Of a stretch of DNA of 64,000 nucleotides, positions 57,101 to 64,000 are shown in pieces. Position 1 is the stretch's first letter. Every line of letters starts with the position of its first letter. The notes under the pieces are model-generated. The model worked only from the letters and a program-made list of their open reading frames with translations. It had not been told where the DNA came from and did no database searches. The translations under genes were made by a program, and so were the position numbers. This DNA is from Tolypothrix sp. PCC 7910 (GTDB taxonomy: Bacteria > Cyanobacteriota > Cyanobacteriia > Cyanobacteriales > Nostocaceae). The DNA lies in assembly GCF_011769525.1 (NCBI RefSeq), contig NZ_CP050440.1, forward strand, positions 3,039,501 through 3,103,500, given 5' to 3'.

Positions 57101-58225
57101 CCCTATCGAGTCAGCCCTGGCGCTGTGTTGCAGATAGAAGATGGCGATTTGGTACAGCGTGGTGACAATTTGGTGTTGCTGGTATTTGAACGTGCTAAAA
57201 CTGGGGACATTATCCAAGGTTTGCCCCGGATTGAAGAACTACTAGAAGCCCGGAAACCCAAAGAAGCTTGTATCTTATGCCGTCGGGCTGGTGAAGTTAA
57301 GGTGGTTTATGGCGATGGTGATGAAGCGATCGCAATCAAGGTAGTAGAACCGAATGGAGTAGTCACAGACTATCCCCTTGGCCCCGGACAAAACTTAGTG
57401 GTGACAGATGGCTCCCATGTAGCTGCGGGACAACCCCTCAGTGATGGCCCTTCTAACCCCCACGAAATTTTGGAAGTCTTCTTTAGCCTGGGTTCCGAAG
57501 ATGGAATCTACGCTTGCGCTAGCCATGCTTTACAAAAAGTGCAAACCTTCTTAGTGAACGAAGTGCAGTTGGTATATCAATCCCAAGGTATTGATATTGC
57601 CGACAAACACATAGAAGTGATTGTTCGCCAGATGACTAATAAAGTTCGGATTGATGATGGTGGTGACACCACTATGCTTCCGGGTGAATTGGTGGAATTG
57701 CGCCAAGTCGAGCAGGTGAACGAAGCAATGGCGATTACTGGTGGTGCGAGGGCGCAATATACCCCCGTATTGCTAGGGATCACCAAAGCATCCTTGAACA
57801 CGGACAGCTTTATTTCTGCTGCTTCCTTCCAAGAAACCACCAGAGTATTAACCGAAGCCGCCATTGAAGGTAAATCTGACTGGCTGCGAGGGTTAAAAGA
57901 AAACGTGATCATCGGACGCTTGATTCCTGCTGGCACTGGGTACAATGCCTATGAAGAAACAGGAGCCATTGATGATTACGCTGCACTAGATAGCAGCAGC
58001 GTCTTAGATGAAGTAGACGATCCGTTAGATATGGTGCTAGACGATCGCACAGCTCGTACCTACAATTTAGATGCTCCGTCTCTAACTGAACCTACTTTTG
58101 GTGCTACTAGACGTACAGAACGGTCTATTTTGGATGACGATGACTTAATCGCCGATGAAATCACCGACCTTGTAGACGATGACGAGTACGAGGATGATGA
58201 TGATGAAGAGGACGATTATGAATAA
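54173..58225 (+). CDS. rpoC2: RNA polymerase beta' subunit (C-terminal part)
   Basis: The 1350-residue protein begins with the beta' segment after the split ([19 protein letters not shown]). It has a Cys-zinc cluster with [16 protein letters not shown] near residue 295, and the trigger loop region [21 protein letters not shown] very large insertion of barrel-sandwich-hybrid-like repeats, known in cyanobacteria as SI3, spans roughly 345-980. The end is extremely acidic ([16 protein letters not shown]). The 18-bp gap to rpoC1 and the strong terminator after it define the operon end. Confidence 0.98.
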   Translation: MTNEKAIFRNRVVDKGQLRNLISWSFVNYGTARTAVMADKLKDLGFRYATKAGVSISVDDLMVPPSKRALLEAAEEEIRATEARYQRGEITEVERFQKVIDTWNGTSEALKDEVVVHFKKTNPLNSVYMMAFSGARGNISQVRQLVGMRGLMADPQGEIIDLPIKTNFREGLTVTEYIISSYGARKGLVDTALRTADSGYLTRRLVDVSQDVIIREFDCGTTRGIPIRAMVEGGKTKIPLATRLHGRVVAEDVVDPKTKEVIAPRNTPVSDELAAKIQKSGVTEVLARSPLTCEAARSVCQHCYGWSLAHAKMVDLGEAVGIIAAQSIGEPGTQLTMRTFHTGGVFTGEVAQQVRSKIDGTVKIPRKLKVRAYRTRHGEDALYVEANGILILEPKKVGTDTPPPQEVHLTQGSTLYVFDGHQVKQGQLLAEVALGGRTARANTEKAVKDVATDLAGEVQFAEVVPEQKTDRQGNTTTTAARGGLIWILSGEVYNLPPGAELVVKNGDAIASNGVLAETKLTTLHGGTVRLPEATPGKSTREIEIITASVVLDQATVTVQSSQGRNSYLVSTGNNQVFNLRATPGTKVQNGQVVAELIDDRYRTTTGGFLKFAGVEVQKKGKAKLGYEVVQGGTLLWIPEETHEVNKDISLLLVEDGQFVEAGTEVVKDIFCQNSGVIEVTQKNDILREVVIKPGELLMVDDPEAVIGRDNTFIQPGEEFQGTVATELRYIQYVESPEGPALLSRPVVEFAVPTNPDVPSTTSVSQQTGRSIQLRAVQRLPYKDSERVKSVEGVELLRTQLVLEIEQEGEQDHNASPLAADIELIADPDDTDLQRLQLVILESLVIRRDITADATQGSTQTALEVQDGQTIAPGAVVASTQILCKEGGTVRGVQKGSENVRRCLVLRDSVDKITINTNVQPNLKAGDLLVEGAEIAPGIFAPESGQVLNVRNASASSAAGESALSTKNYSIDIRIGRPYRVSPGAVLQIEDGDLVQRGDNLVLLVFERAKTGDIIQGLPRIEELLEARKPKEACILCRRAGEVKVVYGDGDEAIAIKVVEPNGVVTDYPLGPGQNLVVTDGSHVAAGQPLSDGPSNPHEILEVFFSLGSEDGIYACASHALQKVQTFLVNEVQLVYQSQGIDIADKHIEVIVRQMTNKVRIDDGGDTTMLPGELVELRQVEQVNEAMAITGGARAQYTPVLLGITKASLNTDSFISAASFQETTRVLTEAAIEGKSDWLRGLKENVIIGRLIPAGTGYNAYEETGAIDDYAALDSSSVLDEVDDPLDMVLDDRTARTYNLDAPSLTEPTFGATRRTERSILDDDDLIADEITDLVDDDEYEDDDDEEDDYE

Positions 58226-58239
58226 GAACCTGAACAGGT

Positions 58240-58289
58240 AACAACAAAAAAAGGCAAAAGAAAATTTTCTTTTGCCTTTTTTTGTTGTT
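58240..58289 (+). terminator. strong terminator of the rpoB-rpoC1-rpoC2 operon
   Basis: A perfect 25-base inverted repeat, left arm starting AACAACAAAAAAAGGC, right arm ending GCCTTTTTTTGTTGTT, with no unpaired bases in the DNA. It is symmetrical (A-run before, T-run after), so it may terminate transcription from both strands. It starts 15 bp after the rpoC2 stop. Confidence 0.95.
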
Positions 58290-58465
58290 ATAAAAATTAT
58301 GAATTACAAATTCACTAACCCAACTAAAATAAATTGATGACAGAGCGTGGTTAGCTAATCATTACTTAATACCAATTCGTCATGCGTAATTCGTAATTCT
58401 TAATTTGTTAGGCGATCACTGCCATAATGTCTCTGTTATTAGTTGGTTGATTACGAGTAAATATC

Positions 58466-58786
58466 ATGCCTCTTAAAATTATTCAAAACTTTGATAGCAG
58501 TTTTACCCTTGAACCTCAAGCTCAAGAAAATCTATACAAATTATTAACTAATGAAACATTTATCCAACAAATTTCTCAACAATTAAAATGTGAAAAAGCT
58601 GAATTTACAGAATTGCTTTTCCAGCCAGTTCCTTATAGTTTAAATACTCCTAAAGGAATGCCAGCAGAATTTGAACAATATCATAACTCTGACGAGTACG
58701 CTATTATCAACGTACCGCCAAATTTTATGTTTAATGCCAAAATTTTTCACCCCAGTCGCCTCTGTGCAATTTACAAAATTATTTAA
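58466..58786 (+). CDS. hypothetical protein, 106 aa
   Basis: I do not recognise it. It is soluble, without signal or membrane segment. It opens with an amphipathic N-terminal helix (QENLYKLLTNETFIQQISQQ), and a Pro-rich middle follows. Its relation to the GIY-YIG-like gene 80 bp downstream is unknown, though both are on the same strand and might share a transcript. The small size leaves some doubt, but the codon pattern looks normal. Confidence 0.6.
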   Translation: MPLKIIQNFDSSFTLEPQAQENLYKLLTNETFIQQISQQLKCEKAEFTELLFQPVPYSLNTPKGMPAEFEQYHNSDEYAIINVPPNFMFNAKIFHPSRLCAIYKII

Positions 58787-58867
58787 TGCTGTCAAAACAT
58801 AGAATTTCAAAATTTACTTTTATTGTCTACGCTCTGTTTGGTTAAAACCTATTCAATCTAAATTGAG

Positions 58868-59416
58868 ATGATGACTACTGAAACAAATATTCCGTTGTTG
58901 GCAACGCTGGATTATGTAAATTACATTGATGCTAATGGCCAAATACCTGAGCAATTCCAAGGTAAAATCGGAGTCTATGCCATTTTTGACCAAGACAAAG
59001 TATTGCAATTTGTTGGCTACTCTCGCGATGTTTATGTTAGCCTCAAGCAGCATTTAGTACGTCAGCCGCAACAATGCTACTTTGTCAAAGCTCAAACCAT
59101 TGACCGTCCCAGCCGCACAGTTTTAGAAAATATTGAGCAGGCTTGGATTGCAGAAAATGGTACTGTGCCATCGGGTAATAGCGATCGCAAAGCTGAATGG
59201 ACAAACGCCATCAATGCAAAAGCCATGATGACAGCCGCAGAACAGGAAAATTATCAAAACCCTGTCAATGATGAATTGGCACAGATGAAAATCTTGAAAA
59301 ATGTCGCACGGCGAGTTGAAGCAGAGATTTTAGCGGTATTGGAAAGCCGTGGTTTACAAACGCCAATTCGCTTCAATCCGAAGCTGAAGGAAGAAGGACT
59401 GCTGGATTTGAAATAA
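58868..59416 (+). CDS. GIY-YIG-like nuclease-family protein
   Basis: The 182-residue protein has a diverged GIY-YIG domain at its N-terminus: GVYAIFD (GIY part, residue about 38), then LQFVGYSRDVYVSLKQHL (YIG-like part with Arg). The usual Tyr of YIG is changed to FVG, so nuclease activity is uncertain. A helical C-terminus with ILKNVARRVEAEILAVLESRG follows. Two ATG codons in tandem start the gene. It is probably a structural or nucleic-acid-binding relative. Confidence 0.7.
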   Translation: MMTTETNIPLLATLDYVNYIDANGQIPEQFQGKIGVYAIFDQDKVLQFVGYSRDVYVSLKQHLVRQPQQCYFVKAQTIDRPSRTVLENIEQAWIAENGTVPSGNSDRKAEWTNAINAKAMMTAAEQENYQNPVNDELAQMKILKNVARRVEAEILAVLESRGLQTPIRFNPKLKEEGLLDLK

Positions 59417-59559
59417 ATGTAGTTTTTTCTACATATACTTTAATAACTTAAATTATTAGTAAGTATTTCCAAAGCCCCCAAAAATTCATTGAGGGTATTA
59501 ATATTTAATCGATCAACTTAATTTAGGATGTCTATTGTACTGATTGTAGGGTGCCTAAG

Positions 59560-60621
59560 ATGACAAATACGCCTCCCGATCCTGAGTCATCCCCAAAAAC
59601 TGCCCTTGGCTTTGACGAATTTATCGCCGTTCTAGTCGCCTTTAGCACCATTGGCGCAATTTTATTTTGGTCGTTATCCCGTAAAGATTCTAGCTGGGAT
59701 TTCAACGGGTTACTATCTCTATCGCCAACACCATCACCCAGCACTCAGCAAAATCCAGTTGTACCCTCTGCTGTGCCAACAGTACAACCACAAGCCGATC
59801 CAAATATAGATAATTTGCGATCGCCTCAGCCTGAACCTATTGTTGAACCTAGCAACCAGCCATCTATTATTGACCAGGTTCCTGCAACCTCAGTTTTATT
59901 ACCTACTGAGATTGCGCCAACCATTTCTCCCCAAGTGCAAGGGCCTTTACCTTCTTCGGTGAGAGTTAATCCCGAACCATTTTCGCTGGTAACTCCCTCA
60001 AAACCAAAGTTAACAATCCCGCCACCAATTGCATTTAATGATGTCCCGGCTGATTTTTGGGGTCTGCGTTTTATTAATGTTCTGTCTTCTCGGGGTATTA
60101 TTAAAGGTTTCCCAGACTATTCTTTCCGACCAAATCAGCCTGTAAACCGTGCTGAGTTTGCAGCTATATTGCAAGGAGCGTTTGAATATAAGCCAGTTAA
60201 GAATACACTCAAGTTTAAAGATGTCACGGATAAATCTTGGGCAATTCCAGCAATTAACCAAGCTATTAGTGCAGGATTTTTGAAAGGGTATCCTAACCAA
60301 ACTTTTCAACCAGAACAAAAGATTCCGCGAGTACAAGTTTTGGTGGCTTTGGTTAGTGGTTTAAATCTCAAAACACCTAAATCACCAGAGAAGATTTTAA
60401 CAGTATACAAAGATGCTAAAGATATTCCTAAATATGCCACTGACAAAATAGCAGCTGCTACTGTTAATGGACTAGTTGTTAACTATCCAAATTCGGATAT
60501 CTTTGCTCCCAACAAAGAAGCTACCCGTGCTGAGGTAGCTGCGATGGTGTATCAAGCTTTAGTTAAAATGGGAAAATTGGAACAAATTCCATCGAAAAAT
60601 ATTGTCCGTGTACCCCAGTAA
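59560..60621 (+). CDS. S-layer homology (SLH) domain protein
   Basis: About 353 residues from the ATG at 59560; a GTG nine bases earlier is an alternative. One membrane helix at about 20-40 (FIAVLVAFSTIGAILFWS) is followed by a long Pro/Ser/Gln-rich linker (about 55-155). Three SLH repeats then fill residues 159-350: FNDVPADFWG...IIKGFPDYSFRPNQPVNRAE, then FKDVTDKSW...GYPNQTFQPE, then VYKDAKDIP...FAPNKEATRAE. SLH domains bind peptidoglycan-linked polymers, so it likely spans from the inner membrane to the wall. Confidence 0.92.
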   Translation: MTNTPPDPESSPKTALGFDEFIAVLVAFSTIGAILFWSLSRKDSSWDFNGLLSLSPTPSPSTQQNPVVPSAVPTVQPQADPNIDNLRSPQPEPIVEPSNQPSIIDQVPATSVLLPTEIAPTISPQVQGPLPSSVRVNPEPFSLVTPSKPKLTIPPPIAFNDVPADFWGLRFINVLSSRGIIKGFPDYSFRPNQPVNRAEFAAILQGAFEYKPVKNTLKFKDVTDKSWAIPAINQAISAGFLKGYPNQTFQPEQKIPRVQVLVALVSGLNLKTPKSPEKILTVYKDAKDIPKYATDKIAAATVNGLVVNYPNSDIFAPNKEATRAEVAAMVYQALVKMGKLEQIPSKNIVRVPQ

Positions 60622-60639
60622 GAGAGAAAATACCAAGAA

Positions 60640-60679
60640 AATAAAGGGAGCCTGTTAATAAAGCAGACTCCCTTTATTT
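60640..60679 (+). terminator. rho-independent terminator of the SLH gene
   Basis: AATAAAGGGAG (60640-60650) and CTCCCTTTATT (60668-60678) form a perfect eleven-base stem with a 17-base loop. A-rich sequence precedes it and a T-rich end follows. It is 18 bp after the stop. Confidence 0.85.
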
Positions 60680-60813
60680 AGATGTAGACTCCGCACCATC
60701 AAAGGCTGGGAGATGAATAACTGAACTTGATTGCGATCGCTTTTAGTAACATTTATAGCCAATAGCAGCATCAGATCTGCATAGTAGGCTAGAAAACCGC
60801 GATCGCCAATAGA

Positions 60814-61260
60814 TTACTCGGAAACGCTTTTGCCAACAACCTGTGATTTCAGAGTTGTAATTTCGTTGGTTAACTCTTTCCGAGTTGAAGCTTTGAGTAA
60901 ATAACGGTAAACAAACCAGGCTGAGTAACCAATACCAATCAATTCAAATGTAGGTGCTACCAAAGGAATATCGTTCAAAGAGTCTAATATCGCCAAAAGT
61001 ACCCTAACAGCGACAATTGCGCCTACAATTAAACCTACGGAAATCAACGGCTGCTTATATTGATTGAAGAAGCTACCCAGATAGTCAGGGAGTGTGCCTA
61101 AAAAGCCTGAAATTTGTTCTCCGTACTTTAGCCATTGTTCTTGAGACTGCACGGGAGGCTGGAGCTTGGTTATGGTTCCTGTTTGGTTGTTGATATCTGT
61201 CATCGTGGTCTCTGAGGACTTGGTTTCTGTGTATTCCGGTTCTGGCATTTTCGTTTCCAT
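60814..61260 (-). CDS. CAAD-domain membrane protein
   Basis: The protein is about 148 residues from the ATG at 61260 (METKMPEPEY); a further Met lies four codons on, and a longer frame to 61362 looks untranslated. An acidic Thr-rich N-terminus is followed by an amphipathic helix region (QWLKYGEQISGFLGTLPDYL). Two hydrophobic helices (about 82-100 and 106-125) and a charged C-terminal helix follow. This is the CAAD domain, found in cyanobacterial aminoacyl-tRNA synthetases and related to thylakoid curvature proteins. It probably sits in the thylakoid membrane. Confidence 0.85.
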   Translation of the reverse strand: METKMPEPEYTETKSSETTMTDINNQTGTITKLQPPVQSQEQWLKYGEQISGFLGTLPDYLGSFFNQYKQPLISVGLIVGAIVAVRVLLAILDSLNDIPLVAPTFELIGIGYSAWFVYRYLLKASTRKELTNEITTLKSQVVGKSVSE

Positions 61261-62297
61261 AAATTGTAACAGTTGAGTTTCTCTAATCTGGACAATTACA
61301 ACCAAAAGGCTGTTGATTAGGCGATGCATAAGAGCATCTGTACAACTGAGTTTGGGGTTCAAAAGGGTTTTAGTGTCCTATCACCATAATTGCCCCTTAA
61401 CTACTACTAGATCAACTACAAAGTAGGAATTCAGTAGAATGATAGAAGTTCAGAAGGCGGTAAGGAGCTATTTAAATTAGCTTTCTGAGTCCTGTAGTGT
61501 TAAATCAACTGGAATCCTCAGGTTGCTATTATCCCATGTCATGCCAATTGCCCATTATCGTACTTATTAGAAGTACAAATCATGCAAAAGTCAGTCCACC
61601 TCTCATTTATACAGGTTTAAAGCTCGATTTCAGCGGATATTAAAGCTATCTTAAGCACTAATTAGTTATCGAACCTATAGGTAGTGATATTAATACTTAA
61701 TAAAATTCTTTATGTATTCAAATATACTAGACATATAAGCTATTTTGTGATATGTAGGCTAAGGGCTACAAAAGAGTTATTTCTAGCCCTTAATTGTGAG
61801 ATTTTCTGATGAGGGACTAGTACCGCAAGGCGGAATTCAAAATTCAAAATTCGCGCATTAAGACAGAGTAAGCGTTTTGTTGATTTTGAATAGTCTATTT
61901 CTCTTACAAAGTTTGGCGGGACGGAAACCGACACCGCCAACGCCAGTTGTTTTAAGCCGGGGAACCCGTCCAACACACTGGCTCAACTTTGCGCTATTTA
62001 CGCCGTGCTGTACTAGGTGGAAAAATTGCTGAGTTTTGGGATTTAAGTATTGATCAAAAATACTCATCCCTCATTTCTAATCTCTAGTCCCTATTTTATT
62101 GATTGATACCCTAGTACTTATACCTCTTCAGGAATAAATAAAGCCATATAGAGCCATAGAAATTTCACCCACAGAAACACTGAGGCGATGTTTTGAGTTC
62201 TTGTAGAGAAATTTGGAGATAAGCGATCGCAAGTAATTTTATTTTGCTTATCCCCAATTTACTACTCTATGTAGTTTTGATGCTTACTTAGTTCAGC
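61261..62297. other. intergenic region, about 1 kb, with a dispersed repeat
   Basis: No gene is convincing. The block at about 61901-62010 is GC-richer and carries GGCGGGACGGAAACCGACAC. It looks like a dispersed repeat common in Nostoc-type genomes from memory; minus-strand ORFs over it at 61740-61976 and 61858-62067 are thought to be spurious. The remainder is AT-rich. Confidence 0.45.
61901..62010. repeat. dispersed intergenic repeat candidate
   Basis: A locally GC-rich 110-bp block, with ACCGCCAACGCC and AAGCCGGGGAACCCG, in an AT-rich spacer. Short spurious ORFs cover it on the minus strand. I recall similar blocks in other heterocystous cyanobacteria but cannot verify that here. Confidence 0.4.
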
Positions 62298-62756
62298 CTA
62301 TTTCCAATCAGGAATTTCTACTGCGTCTTCTCCACCAATGCCAATACCAGTGTGATAAATTTCTGCATCAGTAAGAGTCAGGTTATCCATTGAGGCACGA
62401 TATACATTGGAATCGTAAACTTTAGCGCGAGTCAAATTGGCATTATCAAGATTGGCTTGCTTCAAATTCACATTCGTTATGTAAGCTGAAGTTAAGTTAG
62501 CGCCTGACAAATTTGCACCCGTGAGATCTGCACCCTCAAGGTTAGCACCGCTAAGATTAGCATTTTGAAGATTTGCATTTCTTAAATCAGCACCAATCAA
62601 ATGAGCGCTACTAAGGTTGGCTCCTCGGAGATTACACCCTACACATTCCCCAGTGCTCAACAACTTTTGCAAGTCTTGCGAATTATCAGCTTTTACTGCG
62701 CCAGTAAAAAACAGGGGAGTCGCTAAGGCTAATGCCGCTAATAGCTGGAGTTTCAT
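62298..62756 (-). CDS. secreted pentapeptide-repeat protein, 152 aa
   Basis: The start at 62756 is set by AGGGGGA five to eight bases upstream and gives a clean signal peptide (MKLQLLAALALATPLFFTGA, cleaved after VKA near residue 23). A CVGC pair follows, then about 13 pentapeptides of the A(N/D)LXX type from residue 40 to 115. The C-terminus turns acidic (GGEDAVEIPDW). It is probably lumenal or periplasmic, with one short beta-helix. Its repeats are unrelated in sequence detail to those of the NACHT protein. Confidence 0.88.
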   Translation of the reverse strand: MKLQLLAALALATPLFFTGAVKADNSQDLQKLLSTGECVGCNLRGANLSSAHLIGADLRNANLQNANLSGANLEGADLTGANLSGANLTSAYITNVNLKQANLDNANLTRAKVYDSNVYRASMDNLTLTDAEIYHTGIGIGGEDAVEIPDWK

Positions 62757-63128
62757 AATTGTCCCCCTTTGCACTTAAATTATGTCCGTTCTTTTCCTCA
62801 CAAATCTATTATCTCACTAAATTCAAAAAATAATGTTAATTGATAGTACAAACTGCTATGGCAGCTATAGAAAATTTCAATTCAAAGACTCACAATCTAT
62901 CTATATCCAGCTTTTCCTAAATTGTGAATCTTTGCTGTATTCATGCTGCACTGTAAAATTACTTATAATTTATGGGGATAGTTACGACTTATAAATTTAC
63001 AATTTTGTTCCCATAAGATTTTTGTTAAAAATTTTGAAGTAAATCTACGTTTTACGCTATTTTGTCAGGAAAAGCTAACATTTTTTATCTTGCCTAGTAA
63101 AAGACCAGACAAGATAAAGTAAGCGCAT
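62757..63128. other. intergenic region, 372 bp
   Basis: Very AT-rich spacer between two minus-strand genes. No repeat, RNA or small gene is visible; it should hold the promoter of the secreted pentapeptide gene. Confidence 0.4.
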
Positions 63129-63995
63129 TTAAATGCTTAGAAAATCACGCATATACTGATTGACTAAATCTGGTTTTTCTTGCTGTACCCAATGGCTACA
63201 GCGAGGAATGTATTTAATTTGAAAGTCTTTGACGTAGGCTTCTGTACCATAACTCATTTCTTTACCCAGCGCTGTATCATCTTCGCCCCAAATCATCAGC
63301 GTGGGAACTTGCAAGATTCCCCAATTTTCTTGTAAAAGTTTTTGGTCGAAAATGTTGCGATAATAATTGAGCATTGCAGTGAGGGCACCAGGTTTAGCCG
63401 CAGCATTTTTATAAGCCTCAATATCTGATTGGCTAAAAGCATCTTTATCAACTGCCATACCTTTAAAAGCTGCTTCAATTGGCGCATAATTTCCCATTTG
63501 GATGGCTAATTCTGGCAACCAAGGTAACTGGAAAAATGCCATGTAAGAGCTTTTTAGCATTTGTTGGGGATTGCGTAAACCTTGAGAAAATTTTGCTGGA
63601 TGGGGCAGATTCAGGATAATTAGCTTGTCTAACATCTCTGGATGAGTATATGCGAAATTCCAAGCGATCGCACCTCCCCAATCATGTCCAACTAATACAC
63701 ATTTTTCGTATCCTAAACCTTGAATAACACCCTTAACATCTTTAACAAATTCATCCATCACATAAGCAGATTTGTCTTCTGGCTTATCGCTATCGTTATA
63801 ACCGCGTAAATCCAGAGCTACTACTTTAAAATCTTTGGCGAATTCTGGTATTTGATGCCGCCAAGAATACCAAAACTCTGGGAATCCATGTAACATCAAC
63901 ATCAAAGGGCCTTCGCCTTGGGTGACATAGTGCAATCTCACGCCATTAGTAGTGATATATTCGTGTGTCCAGGTGGGTTGAACTACAGCATTCAT
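63129..63995 (-). CDS. alpha/beta-hydrolase, epoxide-hydrolase-like
   Basis: The 288-residue protein has the full fold: oxyanion motif HGFPEFW (36-42), nucleophile Asp105 in GHDWGG, acid Asp in WGEDDTALG near 240, and the catalytic His in CSHWVQQEKP near 269. An Asp nucleophile followed by Trp, with HGFPE before it, points to soluble epoxide hydrolases or haloalkane dehalogenases rather than esterases. The cap region contains several Tyr residues, as expected for epoxide hydrolases. There is no signal peptide. It is complete, starting five bases before the window end. Confidence 0.92.
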   Translation of the reverse strand: MNAVVQPTWTHEYITTNGVRLHYVTQGEGPLMLMLHGFPEFWYSWRHQIPEFAKDFKVVALDLRGYNDSDKPEDKSAYVMDEFVKDVKGVIQGLGYEKCVLVGHDWGGAIAWNFAYTHPEMLDKLIILNLPHPAKFSQGLRNPQQMLKSSYMAFFQLPWLPELAIQMGNYAPIEAAFKGMAVDKDAFSQSDIEAYKNAAAKPGALTAMLNYYRNIFDQKLLQENWGILQVPTLMIWGEDDTALGKEMSYGTEAYVKDFQIKYIPRCSHWVQQEKPDLVNQYMRDFLSI

Positions 63996-64000
63996 GAATC

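Noticed and set aside
52277-58225. Split of beta' into two genes considered as a frameshift or truncation
   Set aside because: The rpoC1/rpoC2 split is the normal cyanobacterial arrangement; both parts are complete.
61740-62067. Minus-strand ORFs in the spacer before the secreted pentapeptide gene
   Set aside because: They cover a dispersed repeat block; frames of this kind are commonly spurious.

Overview
The window reads as a chromosomal segment of a filamentous cyanobacterium, most likely of the order Nostocales. The evidence is the very frequent HIP1 octamer (GCGATCGC), a split RNA polymerase beta' subunit (rpoC1 and rpoC2), a myxoxanthophyll-type carotenoid desaturase (crtD), a CAAD-domain membrane protein, and intergenic regions full of heptanucleotide tandem repeats (STRRs) and small dispersed palindromes. 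No rRNA, tRNA, transposase, prophage or intact CRISPR array was seen.

Layout. 1-8.8 kb: a partial CocE-type hydrolase, two hypothetical proteins, a zinc alcohol dehydrogenase, a glycosyltransferase/zinc-ribbon pair, exonuclease III, an NmrA/Ycf39-like reductase and a HlyD-type adaptor. 9.0-14.3 kb: two predicted exoproteases transcribed leftward, one leishmanolysin-like metalloprotease with FG-GAP-like repeats and PPC domains, and one subtilase. 14.7-20.3 kb: an orphan lipoprotein sugar-binding protein, YebC, a 1.2 kb non-coding stretch with an orphan terminator, a tiny His/Lys-rich secreted protein and a UbiH-type hydroxylase. 20.4-32.1 kb: a 1516-residue hybrid sensor kinase, a lytic transglycosylase preceded by an overlapping small ORF, TatC, a CsaA-like protein, a fructosamine kinase and an M16 peptidase.

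32.4-36.3 kb is the most accessory-looking part. It holds a NACHT NTPase with about 30 C-terminal pentapeptide repeats, a 21-bp minisatellite and an 81-bp palindromic element. 36.3-45.9 kb: a hypothetical gene divergent from crtD, a membrane repeat protein, Hsp33, a second HlyD-type adaptor, a universal stress protein and histidinol dehydrogenase. 46.9-58.3 kb: the housekeeping run rpsT, tatD, rpoB, rpoC1, rpoC2, closed by a perfect 25-bp inverted-repeat terminator. 58.4-64 kb: a hypothetical protein, a GIY-YIG-like protein, an SLH-domain protein, a CAAD protein, a secreted pentapeptide protein and an epoxide-hydrolase-like enzyme.

Most genes are single transcription units separated by repeat-rich spacers. 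The clear exceptions are the rpo operon and the glycosyltransferase/zinc-ribbon pair. The best candidates for undescribed biology are the NACHT-pentapeptide locus with its repeat-rich flank, the protease pair near a HlyD adaptor, the possible small RNA ending at 18,023, and the small ORF overlapping the transglycosylase start. All functional statements come from reading motifs and family knowledge; no database search was possible.
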